Assembly (NCBI GenBank): GCA_021739765.1
Contig: JAIPBD010000018.1
Coordinates: 1 to 64,000 of the forward strand
Source: Melioribacteraceae bacterium
GTDB lineage: Bacteria > Bacteroidota > Ignavibacteria > Ignavibacteriales > Melioribacteraceae
Reading direction: 5' to 3'
DNA length: 64,000 bases
Within the stretch, counting starts at the first letter, position 1, and each line of letters begins with the position of its first letter. This document shows, piece by piece, positions 1 to 8,533 of the stretch. The position numbers and the translations under genes were made by a program. The notes under the pieces are model-generated. The model searched no databases. It was not told the DNA's origin and was given only the letters and a program-made list of their open reading frames with translations.

Positions 1-20
1 GCTTTTTTTATTTTAAAGAA

Positions 21-284
21 ATGCATTACACTTATATCATTTATAGCAAATCAATAGATAAATTTTATGTCGGTTCTTCTGAAAATCTTGAACTCAGATT
101 GGAACGACATAATGCAGGCTGGGGAAAGTTTTCAAAAAAAGGTTTTCCTTGGGAATTCGTTTATTTTGAAAAATTCGACAGCAAATCTGATGCACTCAAA
201 AGAGAAAATGAAATTAAAAAACAGAAAAGTAGACTATATATTTTAAGACTTATTAATGCAGGAGATCGTCCCGATCCGAACTGA
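21..284 (+). CDS. GIY-YIG endonuclease-like small protein
   Basis: This 87-residue protein is a single minimal GIY-YIG nuclease domain. The YII...YVG core is at residues 5-17 and is followed by LELRLERHN, which supplies the usual conserved Arg. Small free-standing proteins of this family (YhbQ/UPF0213-like) are common, and their DNA substrate is mostly unknown. The ATG lies directly after a short AT-rich leader with AAAGAA as a weak ribosome site. The last codons (GDRPDPN) lie in the left arm of an inverted repeat that continues past the stop, so part of the C-terminus is encoded by a repetitive palindrome. Family call is solid; biological role is not known. Confidence 0.8.
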   Translation: MHYTYIIYSKSIDKFYVGSSENLELRLERHNAGWGKFSKKGFPWEFVYFEKFDSKSDALKRENEIKKQKSRLYILRLINAGDRPDPN

Positions 285-317
285 CTTATTCTGAATTCAA
301 TTCGGATCGGGAAGTCT
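263..317. repeat. Inverted repeat straddling the GIY-YIG stop codon
   Basis: TCCCGATCCGAA at 269-280 pairs perfectly with TTCGGATCGGGA at 301-312. An outer GAGA/TCTC pair (263-266 and 314-317) extends it across small mismatches. The loop is about 20 bases and holds the stop codon. It is not followed by a T-run, so it looks more like a REP-type palindrome than a terminator. Confidence 0.65.
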
Positions 318-339
318 CGTCGGCCCCGCATAGAAAAAA

Positions 340-371
340 GGGAATCTGCTTTTGAAGATTCCCTTTTTTTT
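340..371 (+). terminator. Intrinsic terminator after the GIY-YIG gene
   Basis: An 8-bp perfect stem GGGAATCT/AGATTCCC (340-347 and 356-363) is followed by eight T residues. An A-run precedes the stem, so it may also stop the convergent minus-strand gene that ends at 437. Confidence 0.8.
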
Positions 372-436
372 GGTAAAAATTAAAGCATTTCTTTATATCC
401 AATCTAATATCATTCAATTATTGATTTTTGTTTACT

Positions 437-1786
437 CTATCTCAATAAAATCATCTTTTTTATATCATGATAATTATCAACAGTAATTTCATATAGATAT
501 ATGCCACTAGGTAATCCATCAGAGTTGAACTGAACAGAATGTTTTCCGGCTTCCATAAATGATTCGGTTAGTACTTTTATTTGTTCACCAAGACTGTTAT
601 AAATTGAAATGGTTACATAAGAGGATTGAGGTAGACTAAAATCAATGTTGGTTGATGGATTGAAGGGGTTGGGGTAGTTTTGTATTAATTGGAATTCAAA
701 ATCCACATCAACTTCAATCTCGATAGTCTTTGAATACTCAAAATTGCCATCAAAATCTAATTGTTTCAAACGGTATTTATTAATTCCAGGTGTAGGTTCG
801 GTATCAACAAAAGAATAGGTTTGGGGTTCGGTTGTATTACCTTTTCCTTCCAAAAATCCAATCGATTTCCAGCCTACCTTAGTGTTATCTTCCATTATGG
901 AATTGTCTCTTTGAACTTCGAAGCCGTAGTTATCAATCTCCATATTCGTCCGCCAATCAAGTCTTATATTATTCTGATTTGAGGCACAAGTAAAAGAAAT
1001 CAGTTCTACTGGCAAGGCTGAGTTTCCAAATGCATAGAAATTATCAATTAATAGTTCACCCTCGATTAGTTGTTGTTGGATGCCAGGAAACGAGACTAAA
1101 TGAAATTCAAGAGCGAATCCTCTAATTTTGTCCTTATCTAAAACTCCATTTCCTACTATGCCTCTGTCCAGAAGAAAGTCCTGCGCTAATGCGAAACCTG
1201 ATGAACTATAATAATCACTAGTATTTTCCAAAGGAATCTTTATCACTTGCCAATCGGTGTCTGGAGAATTAATAGTGTAAATCCTGCAAGAGTAGTATTC
1301 AATTTCACTATTAAATCCATCAACTTGATAGTCGTCAGTATTACTTACATCAAATAGAATTAAAAATAACTCTATATCATTCGAGGTAACATCTTCTGTA
1401 TAAAATGGGTTAGAACTTAAGACTTTTAGAGAAATGGAAAGAGTATCGAACATTGAAAAATCATATAATTCATTATCGCCTAATGTGTGATGCAATGCAA
1501 CATCACCTCCAGTTCTAGGATAGGTCCACGTAGAAATCACTCCATAATCAATTTTCATTGCAGCATTACCTTCAATTTTGTCTTCATATTCCAGACTGGG
1601 TATTAATCGAGAACCAGAACTTGTATCAGAGTGTAGTGTAGTATATATCCGTTCATCACCTTCTGATATAATAAAAGTTTGCCAGAAACCAGAATCCGTT
1701 CCAGTACTATCAAAACTACTAATTAGCTCTGTTTGAGCCATTGCAGTTAGTGTAAAAACAAAATATAAAAGTAGTATTCGTTTCAT
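437..1786 (-). CDS. Secreted protein with T9SS type A sorting domain
   Basis: A 449-residue exported protein. Residues 1-17 are a signal peptide ending AMAQ. Residues ~20-250 form an acidic beta-rich region resembling a carbohydrate-binding jelly roll (long SLEYEDK/DNFYAFG-type strands), with no catalytic motif that I can see. Residues ~255-355 (LPVELISF...NYGFEVQR...YRLKQLDFDG) are the Ig/Fn3-like spacer common in front of T9SS tails. Residues ~362-449 are the sorting domain with NYPNPFNPST and the terminal KKMILLR. AAGGGG lies about 9 bases before the ATG. The protein is probably exported and attached to the surface; the binding function is an inference. Confidence 0.8.
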   Translation of the reverse strand: MKRILLLYFVFTLTAMAQTELISSFDSTGTDSGFWQTFIISEGDERIYTTLHSDTSSGSRLIPSLEYEDKIEGNAAMKIDYGVISTWTYPRTGGDVALHHTLGDNELYDFSMFDTLSISLKVLSSNPFYTEDVTSNDIELFLILFDVSNTDDYQVDGFNSEIEYYSCRIYTINSPDTDWQVIKIPLENTSDYYSSSGFALAQDFLLDRGIVGNGVLDKDKIRGFALEFHLVSFPGIQQQLIEGELLIDNFYAFGNSALPVELISFTCASNQNNIRLDWRTNMEIDNYGFEVQRDNSIMEDNTKVGWKSIGFLEGKGNTTEPQTYSFVDTEPTPGINKYRLKQLDFDGNFEYSKTIEIEVDVDFEFQLIQNYPNPFNPSTNIDFSLPQSSYVTISIYNSLGEQIKVLTESFMEAGKHSVQFNSDGLPSGIYLYEITVDNYHDIKKMILLR

Positions 1787-2020
1787 AATTGTAACCCCTT
1801 TATATGATTAAGACTTAGTGTTTACTAAAGTTATGACTTAGTCGTTTTGCTTTAAGAGATATCCGCATAGTTATAAATTATTGGTTAAAATAGCACACTT
1901 TTTATTTAATGCACTCAGTATAACTACTATAAATTTTCACTTTTTTAAAAATAATTCATTTTTTCACAACCGATTTACTGCCGAATGAAGATTTTCCCAA
2001 GATAAGTGAGCTTAAATCAT

Positions 2021-2500
2021 TCACCGATTTTCAATAGCCTTCTTCAAATCATCAGTTCTCAGATTAGAATTAATCTCTGTTGTACCGATTTTTGAGTTAC
2101 CCAATAGTTTTGATACAACGTGAAGTGATTCTCCTTTCACAACCGGGTTGCTGGCAAAAGGATGCCTAAGTGTATGCAGATGTATTCTGGGATTTAGATT
2201 AGTTTCTCTAACTGCCTTTTTGAATTGTTTGCTTACATAGTCAACATTATACTTTCATCCTCTCCTTTGTAAAAGGAAATCTTTTGGAAATCTTGTCTTT
2301 GAATAATATTGACCGCTTGAAGGTTGAATGGGATATCCCTTTCACTTCCAGACTTGGTAGTAAAATTCCAAGAGTTTCTTAAACGAATCAGTTTATTCTT
2401 CATGTCAATGTTTCTCCATTTAAGAGTAAGTAGTTCATTTGCTCACATGCCAGTGAAACGTTTGAAGAAAGTTCGAATAAAGCCTCCGAACGCACATAAA
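2021..2500 (-). pseudogene. Decayed tyrosine recombinase (phage-type integrase) remnant
   Basis: Reading the minus strand gives a recognisable integrase C-terminal half broken by stops and at least one frameshift. First comes FKRFTGM-stop-ANELLTLKWRNID, then TTKSGSERDIPFN, and after a frame change HLHTLRHPFAS and VSKLLGNSKIGTTEINSNLRTDDLKKA, ending at TGA 2021-2023. The HxLRH motif survives. The first catalytic Arg (normally GMR or GLR) is a TGA stop, the LLGH His is Asn, and the catalytic Tyr of TTEIY is Asn. The enzyme is therefore dead three times over. The N-terminal part is not recognisable. It marks an old mobile-element boundary beside the glycosyltransferase cluster. Confidence 0.8.
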
Positions 2501-2520
2501 TGCATTTAAGTGGTATCTGT

Positions 2521-2893
2521 TTTGAAATGATCCTATACGTCAATTACAATTTTCTGTATATGAGTATGTAAGTTTAAAACAAAATAATGGTTCATCATGA
2601 ACATGAGTGGATGAGATTAATTCTATCAGATTTTTGTCAATCCAAATAATATTAATAGCACGATTGTGTTTGGAACAATGGATTTAGTCTTTATTTCTCT
2701 TATCACTATTGATTTTTTATTGAGAATCAGAAAGCAAACAATACAAGTTGTTATATTGGATTTGATTTTAAAACTTATGGAAAGATATCTGCTCATATCC
2801 TTAAATCTTGGTCATATGTTTATAAAGCAAGTATTTATTAAGGCACAACGATAATTCCGACTTTCTTTTTTATAATTAGTTAAATAATTATTT
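2521..2893. other. AT-rich intergenic stretch, no supported gene
   Basis: This lies between the integrase remnant and the first glycosyltransferase. It contains a small palindrome (GTTCATCATGAAC near 2591) and short open frames with no recognisable protein. It probably holds decayed mobile-element sequence plus the promoter of the gene at 2894. Confidence 0.4.
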
Positions 2894-3889
2894 ATGTCTT
2901 TACTAACCAACTACAACAAAATCAACCGATCATACAAAAGGAAGTTAGTTTTTAACTTCGGGCCGCATGCCGGTTTTTATTCGGAATTCAACAATATGGT
3001 GTATGCGATATTGTATTGTCTTAAATATAAATATAGATTCATCCTCTACTCATTTGATGCAAACTTTAAATATAATTTAGGGTGGGAGGATTATTTTGAG
3101 CCATTCTGCGATTCAACTAAATTCTCCTTTCATCAGAGACACAATCCCAGGAAGTTGGGACCAATTGTATCGAGGAAGGATCCAATTTATGAAAAAATTT
3201 ACGAGTTACTGAATCCAAATACATTCTTAACACATCAACTTTGGCCAAAATTTTATAATCCCGAATTCGAAAAGGAGCATTTTGATATCCCGAAACTGGG
3301 GATTAAAGGTAACCTGAGAGAATCTTCGAGAAAAATAGTTGAAATGATTTACAATTTTAATTCTCCTACGAAGAACATAATCCATTCAATAATCGAGAAA
3401 TTGAATCTTCCCCCTAAATATGCGAGTATTCATATCCGAAGAGGTGATAAAGCAACCGAAGTTGAGTTGTTGCAAAACGCCGTCTATATTGATAGATTAA
3501 AACAGGAAACAGATTTGAGATCAATCTTCGTTTCAACCGATGACTTTGCGGTTTTGGCTGAATTAGAGAAAAATTATGGAGAATTTAATTTTTTCACTCT
3601 CACTGAAAAAGGTGAGAAAGGATACGTTTTGGAGGATTTTGGGAAGCTAAGTGAAGAGGAAAAAGAACATAAAATGTTGATATTATTCGCTTCGATGGAG
3701 ATTATTTGTAAATCGGATTGTTTCGTTGGAACGTATATAACAAATCTTGGAAATTTTGCCGGTATGAAAATGCCGGATGAGAAAATCCATTCTGTTCAAA
3801 AAGCTTCATGGTATCAATTTGAAGATGAAGATGTAAAAGATCAGTATTATTTTAAGGAACGAGCGCGGGAACTATCCTCAAGAAGTTGA
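2894..3889 (+). CDS. Fucosyltransferase-like glycosyltransferase, tandem copy 1
   Basis: A 331-residue cytoplasmic protein with no signal peptide or membrane segment. HIRRGDK at 180-186 is the donor-binding motif of the GT-B fucosyltransferase superfamily (GT11/GT23/NodZ-like). It is followed by FVSTDD near 215 and, near the C-terminus, SMEIICKSDCFVGTY...NFAGMKM, matching the later conserved motifs of FUT8/NodZ-type enzymes. These enzymes transfer a 6-deoxyhexose from GDP-sugar to a glycan. It is the first of three tandem paralogues and is closer to copy 3 than to copy 2. The GDP-deoxysugar gene downstream supports a surface-glycan role. Acceptor and exact sugar are unknown. Confidence 0.65.
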   Translation: MSLLTNYNKINRSYKRKLVFNFGPHAGFYSEFNNMVYAILYCLKYKYRFILYSFDANFKYNLGWEDYFEPFCDSTKFSFHQRHNPRKLGPIVSRKDPIYEKIYELLNPNTFLTHQLWPKFYNPEFEKEHFDIPKLGIKGNLRESSRKIVEMIYNFNSPTKNIIHSIIEKLNLPPKYASIHIRRGDKATEVELLQNAVYIDRLKQETDLRSIFVSTDDFAVLAELEKNYGEFNFFTLTEKGEKGYVLEDFGKLSEEEKEHKMLILFASMEIICKSDCFVGTYITNLGNFAGMKMPDEKIHSVQKASWYQFEDEDVKDQYYFKERARELSSRS

Positions 3890-3987
3890 ATTAAATTTGT
3901 TTCTATTTTTAGTTTTTCCGCTTCCAAAAACTAATATTTTATCGAACTGACCACTTCAAATTTTTCACTTAACAGAATATTTTACTT

Positions 3988-4983
3988 ATGACTCAATTAG
4001 AAAATTACAACAAAATAAACCGTTCATTTAAAAAGGAATTGATCTATAATCTGGGTTCGGAAGCCGGATTTTATTCGGAATTTAACAACATGGTTTTTGC
4101 AATTTTGTTTTGCCTTAAGAATAATTACCGATTTATTCTTTTTTCATCCGATGCTTTTTTTAAAATCAAATTGGGTTGGGAAGATTATTTCGAACCGTTT
4201 TGCGAATCGACAAATTTCATATATCATAGTAAATTCAACAACAGAAGGAAGGAACCAAAACTAAATACTGGATGGAAAATAATTCGAAAGTTGTACAGGT
4301 TATCCAATCCGGATACGTTATTAACTTATCAACTTTGGGGATGTTTTTTTAACTCAAAATTTGAAACGGAAGAATTTGATTTTCCTGAGCTTGGTTTTAA
4401 GGGCAATTTACGGGAGGCTTCGAAAAAAATCGTTGAAATGATTTACAATTTTAATTCTCCGACAAAAGATAAAATTCGTTCGATAATATCGAAGATTAAT
4501 CTGCCACTTAAATATGCAAGTGTACATATTCGAAGAGGAGATAAATTTACCGAAGTCGATTTTTTACCGGTCAGCATTTATATTGAAAAACTGAAAAAAC
4601 ATACAGAAATAAAATCTGTTTTTGTATTTACGGATGATTACTCAATAATAGAAGAATTACAAAACAATTATCCCGAATTCATCTATTATTGTCTGGTCGA
4701 AAAAAATGAGAAGGGATATGTTCACGGAGAATTTGTTAAAATGGGCGAAAAAGAAAAAGAGAAAAAACAATTAAGTCTTTTAGCCTCAATGGAAATTATT
4801 TGCGAATCCGAATGTTTTATAGGCACGTACACAGCTAACCCGGGAATATTCGCCGGGATGAGAATGCCGGACGAAAAAATCCACTCTGTGCAAAAGGCTT
4901 CATGGTATCAATTTCAGAATCAAGATGTAATCTATCACTATCAGGAAAGGCGTAAAGCTCTTAAAAATATTAATCGGTTCTGA
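3988..4983 (+). CDS. Fucosyltransferase-like glycosyltransferase, tandem copy 2
   Basis: A 331-residue paralogue of its neighbours with the same layout: N-terminal YNKINRSFKKELIYNLGSEAGFYSEFNN-type start, HIRRGDK near 179-185, FVFTDD, and a C-terminal SMEIICESECFIGTY...GIFAGMRM segment. It is the most divergent of the three between residues 75 and 125, the region between the N-terminal Rossmann half and the donor motif, where acceptor recognition would be expected to vary. About 100 bases separate it from copy 1. It probably adds a deoxyhexose to a different position or acceptor than copies 1 and 3; this is an inference. Confidence 0.65.
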   Translation: MTQLENYNKINRSFKKELIYNLGSEAGFYSEFNNMVFAILFCLKNNYRFILFSSDAFFKIKLGWEDYFEPFCESTNFIYHSKFNNRRKEPKLNTGWKIIRKLYRLSNPDTLLTYQLWGCFFNSKFETEEFDFPELGFKGNLREASKKIVEMIYNFNSPTKDKIRSIISKINLPLKYASVHIRRGDKFTEVDFLPVSIYIEKLKKHTEIKSVFVFTDDYSIIEELQNNYPEFIYYCLVEKNEKGYVHGEFVKMGEKEKEKKQLSLLASMEIICESECFIGTYTANPGIFAGMRMPDEKIHSVQKASWYQFQNQDVIYHYQERRKALKNINRF

Positions 4984-5119
4984 TCAATTTCCAAGTTAGT
5001 TCCATCGTAGTTTCTTTACAGTTATGAAATGAAGAAAAACTCTTTGGAATAACTTATCATAAAAATGTGAAAGCATAGAATCGATATTAACCTCAATAAA
5101 CTAGATGAAATTTCAATAA

Positions 5120-6109
5120 ATGACTAAACTTGAAGTATACAACAAAATCAACAGATCATATAAAAAGAAGTTAGTATTTAACTTCGGTTCCGAAGCCGGG
5201 TTTTATTCGGAATTCAACAATATGGTTTTTGCGATTTTATTTTGTCTTAAATATAGATACAGATTTATCCTCTATTCATTTGACGCGCAATTTAAGGTCG
5301 ATTTAGGTTGGGACGATTATTTTGAACCATTTTGCGATTCAACTAATTTCTCTTTTCATCAACGGTATAATTCGAGAAATAACATACCGATTGTATCGAG
5401 GAGGGATCTGATTTATAAGAAGTTATACAAACTGCTTAACCCCAATACGTTTTTAACACAACAACTCTGGCCGGAATTTTTTAATCCCGAATTTGAAAAA
5501 GAACAATTCGATATTCCCGAATTGGGAATTAAAGGTAATCTGAGAGAATCTTCGAGAAAAATAGTTGAAATGATTTACAACTTTAATTCCCCCACCAAGC
5601 GCAAAATAAATTCGATAATCGACCAATTAAATCTGCCGAAAAATTATGCGAGTGTTCATATAAGAAGGGGTGACAAAAAAAGCGAGGTCGAATTTTTACA
5701 AACTTCCGTATATATTGATAAACTAAAACAGGAAACGGATTTGAAGTCAATTTTCGTTTTGACAGACGATTACGCTGTGTTTAAAAAATTGCAGTCCGAT
5801 CACCCCGAGTTTATTTATTACAGTCTGATTGAAAAAAATGAAAAAGGCTATTTTCATGACAATTTTGTGCGTTTAGATAAAGAGGAAATTCAGAGAAAAA
5901 TGTTACTGTTATTTTCCTCAATGGAAATTATATGTAATTCAGAATGTTTTGTTGGTGCGTACACAAATAATCCTGGTTTATTTGCCGCCATGAGACTTGC
6001 TGCTAACAAAATTCATTCAATTCAGAAAGCTTCGTGGTATCAATTTGAAGATTTTGATGTATCCAACCACTATTTGGATACACTCAGAGAGAGTAAATCA
6101 AAATCGTGA
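5120..6109 (+). CDS. Fucosyltransferase-like glycosyltransferase, tandem copy 3
   Basis: A 329-residue third paralogue, nearly collinear with copy 1: shared VFNFGSEAGFYSEFNN, FCDSTNFSFHQRYN, LGIKGNLRESSRKIVEMIYNF, HIRRGDK and VLTDD. In the C-terminal motif FAGM has become FAAM and PDEKIHS has become AANKIHS, so it has begun to diverge at the end of the donor-binding half. Like its siblings it has no export signal and should act on the cytoplasmic side during glycan assembly. The tandem array probably arose by local duplication. Confidence 0.65.
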   Translation: MTKLEVYNKINRSYKKKLVFNFGSEAGFYSEFNNMVFAILFCLKYRYRFILYSFDAQFKVDLGWDDYFEPFCDSTNFSFHQRYNSRNNIPIVSRRDLIYKKLYKLLNPNTFLTQQLWPEFFNPEFEKEQFDIPELGIKGNLRESSRKIVEMIYNFNSPTKRKINSIIDQLNLPKNYASVHIRRGDKKSEVEFLQTSVYIDKLKQETDLKSIFVLTDDYAVFKKLQSDHPEFIYYSLIEKNEKGYFHDNFVRLDKEEIQRKMLLLFSSMEIICNSECFVGAYTNNPGLFAAMRLAANKIHSIQKASWYQFEDFDVSNHYLDTLRESKSKS

Positions 6110-6215
6110 CTCCTTATTTTAATCGTTTGGAATAATTTTTGGTAGAGAATTTACTTAATTTACAATGATTCATGCGCTATTTGAGGACTAAACAAATTTT
6201 ATCTCATAATTATAA

Positions 6216-7190
6216 GTGGAAATGGAAAAGTATTTAATAACCGGTTTTTCAGGCTTTGTTGCACGACATTTTCTAGATTTTCTCGGGAAGGTTGAAACAG
6301 AAGTATCAGTTCTTGGATTGGATATTATTCCGCCAAACTTTGCTCTGGATTCGTACACCAACATAAAGTGTTCCTTTCAAAAATTGGATTTGTTAGATGT
6401 TGAAAAAACGGAAGAAGTAGTTGCCGCATATAAACCGGATTATATTTTGCATCTTGCTTCTTACAGCAGTGTAGCGTTTAGCTGGAAAAATCCGCTTTTA
6501 AGCTTTCAAAACAACACAGCAATTTTCTTAAATTTAATTGAAGCGGTGCATAAAAACTCGCTTTCACCTCGTATTATTTCTGTCGGTTCATCGGAAGAAT
6601 ATGGAAATGTGGAAAAATCGGCAATTCCTCTCACTGAGCAATCTCCGCTCAATCCGGTTAGTCCTTACGCGGTTGCGAGGGTTTCACAAGAGATGTTTTC
6701 CAGAGTTTATGCACATGGATACGGACTCGATATTTTGATGACAAGAAGTTTCAATCACATCGGCCCATTTCAAAAGGATATTTTTGTTATCTCTTCATTC
6801 GCGAAAAAATTGATTTCGATAAAAAATAACGGCGGACCATTTACGCTTAAAACCGGCGATCTGACCATTGTTCGCGATTTTGTTGATGTTCGTGACGTTG
6901 TAAGAGCTTATTACTTATTATTTAAACAAGGAATATCTGGGGAAACATATAATATCTGCTCGGGAACAGGAACAACCTTGTCGGATATTTTAGAAAAAAT
7001 GGAGGCAAAACTTAACCTTTCAGTTAAACACGAAATTGATCCGGGTTTTATCAGACCGGATGATAATCGTATCATAATTGGTTCGAATGAAAAAATCAAT
7101 CAACAAATTGCATGGTCACCGGAATATTCACTTGATCAATCAATCGAAGATATTCTAAAATATTGGGATGAGAATGAAAGTCCTTTATGA
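6216..7190 (+). CDS. rmd: GDP-4-keto-6-deoxymannose reductase-like SDR (Rmd-type)
   Basis: A 324-residue extended short-chain dehydrogenase. The nucleotide-binding motif TGFSGFVA is at residues 9-16. The segment TRSFNHIGPFQKDIFVIS, the RDFVDVRDVVRAY segment and YNICSG match the Rmd family, which reduces GDP-4-dehydro-6-deoxymannose to GDP-D-rhamnose. One oddity is that the usual catalytic YxxxK reads Y151-AVA-R155, with Arg in place of Lys. An inner ATG two codons downstream is an alternative start. It precedes and overlaps the GT4 gene by 23 bases, so the two are co-translated. It probably supplies a GDP-deoxyhexose to the adjacent glycosyltransferases. A related GDP-sugar epimerase/reductase is the alternative. 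Confidence 0.65.
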   Translation: MEMEKYLITGFSGFVARHFLDFLGKVETEVSVLGLDIIPPNFALDSYTNIKCSFQKLDLLDVEKTEEVVAAYKPDYILHLASYSSVAFSWKNPLLSFQNNTAIFLNLIEAVHKNSLSPRIISVGSSEEYGNVEKSAIPLTEQSPLNPVSPYAVARVSQEMFSRVYAHGYGLDILMTRSFNHIGPFQKDIFVISSFAKKLISIKNNGGPFTLKTGDLTIVRDFVDVRDVVRAYYLLFKQGISGETYNICSGTGTTLSDILEKMEAKLNLSVKHEIDPGFIRPDDNRIIIGSNEKINQQIAWSPEYSLDQSIEDILKYWDENESPL

Positions 7191-8316
7191 TTATCAAACT
7201 TTTGAAGAACAGAAATTCGGAGGGATATCACGCTATTTTTTCGAACTGATAAAACACTTCGAGAATGAAAATGATGTTGAAGTTTCATTACCAATCGGTT
7301 ACACAAAAAACGTTTATCTGAGATCTCTTCGCCCGGAACTGCTGATGACTCAAGGTGAGAATTATGATCGTTTTTTTCCAAATTTGAATTTCTGGAGTAA
7401 AATGAGAATTTATAATTTTCTATTCCCGGGTAAGCTGCCCCCTTTGAATAAAGTAGTTTCAATTGATGCGTTAAAACATAACGATTACGATATTTTTCAC
7501 CCGACATATTATGACCCATACCATTTAGAAATGCCGAAAAAAGGGCCGTTTGTATTAACGGTTCTGGATATGATTCATGAAATTTTCAAAGATTACCCGC
7601 AGTTACTTCCCGAGATAAGAGAGAATAAAAAGTTACTTGCCGAGAAGGCGGATAGAATAATTGCCATTTCCGAAAACACAAAGAAGGATCTTGTAAACAT
7701 CCTCAATATTAATCCGGAGAAAATTGAAGTAATCTATCTGGGAAATTCTTTGGAGCCGGTAAACACAATAAAGCTCGATTTTGAACTTCCCGAAAATTAT
7801 TTGTTGTTTGTGGGACTAAGAACGGATTATAAAAACTTTCACTTTATGATTGAAAATTTGAAAGAATTTCTGAAACAAAACCGGGATGTTAAACTCATTT
7901 GTACAGGGTCAGCATTTACGGAAGAAGAACGAAGTTATTTTGAAAACAATGGTATCGCAGAGAGCGTAATTCATCATTTTGCCGATGATAAAACACTTGC
8001 ATATCTATACGCGAACGCGATTGCTTTTATTTTTCCTTCACTTTACGAAGGATTCGGAATTCCCGTTCTTGAAGCATTTAGTTGCGGTTGCCCCGCTTTG
8101 ATAAGTAACACAAGCTCATTAGTTGAAGTTGGAGGAGACGCGGTTTTATATTTCGATCCGAAATCAGACGAATCAATAAAATCCGCTGTTGATAGAATTG
8201 TTTCAGATAAAGAGTTAGGAAAAGAGCTGAAGGCTAAAGGTTACGAACAGCTTAAGAAATTTTCCTGGGATAAAACTGCAGAGCAAACGTTGGCTCTATA
8301 CAACAGATTGATATAA
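7168..8316 (+). CDS. Glycosyltransferase family 4
   Basis: A 382-residue GT-B enzyme. Residues 1-30 carry the N-terminal glycine-rich segment (FGGISRYFFEL). Residues ~170-360 form the Glycos_transf_1 domain: LPENYLLFVGLRTDYKN, then SLYEGFGIPVLEAFSCGCP, the EX7E donor-binding motif of GT4 enzymes. The family uses nucleotide sugars to extend cell-surface glycans. It overlaps the upstream reductase gene, and a second ATG lies two codons in. It resembles mannosyl/rhamnosyl-type GT4 proteins, but the sugar cannot be read from the sequence. Confidence 0.8.
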   Translation: MRMKVLYDYQTFEEQKFGGISRYFFELIKHFENENDVEVSLPIGYTKNVYLRSLRPELLMTQGENYDRFFPNLNFWSKMRIYNFLFPGKLPPLNKVVSIDALKHNDYDIFHPTYYDPYHLEMPKKGPFVLTVLDMIHEIFKDYPQLLPEIRENKKLLAEKADRIIAISENTKKDLVNILNINPEKIEVIYLGNSLEPVNTIKLDFELPENYLLFVGLRTDYKNFHFMIENLKEFLKQNRDVKLICTGSAFTEEERSYFENNGIAESVIHHFADDKTLAYLYANAIAFIFPSLYEGFGIPVLEAFSCGCPALISNTSSLVEVGGDAVLYFDPKSDESIKSAVDRIVSDKELGKELKAKGYEQLKKFSWDKTAEQTLALYNRLI

Positions 8317-8533
8317 CAGAATTCATCAAACTCAACAATTTTTGATTCGATATTAAATTTACTAATATCAAATCGAGCATGTAACATATTTCCAACACTC
8401 ATTATTAACATGTCGCAAAAAAACGACACACTTAAACTTCCTTAATTAAAACTCGCCAAAAACCTTACATTCCAAGATGGTACGAATATTGATTAATGCA
8501 TAGCTAATAATCAATTATTACCCGGAGAATGAG

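Noticed and set aside
2666-2854. 62-residue hydrophobic open frame
   Set aside because: No start signal and no family resemblance; AT-rich DNA readily gives such frames.
8400-8430. Short hairpin TGTCG/CGACA as a terminator for the GT4 gene
   Set aside because: A 5-base stem and no T-run; too weak to support.
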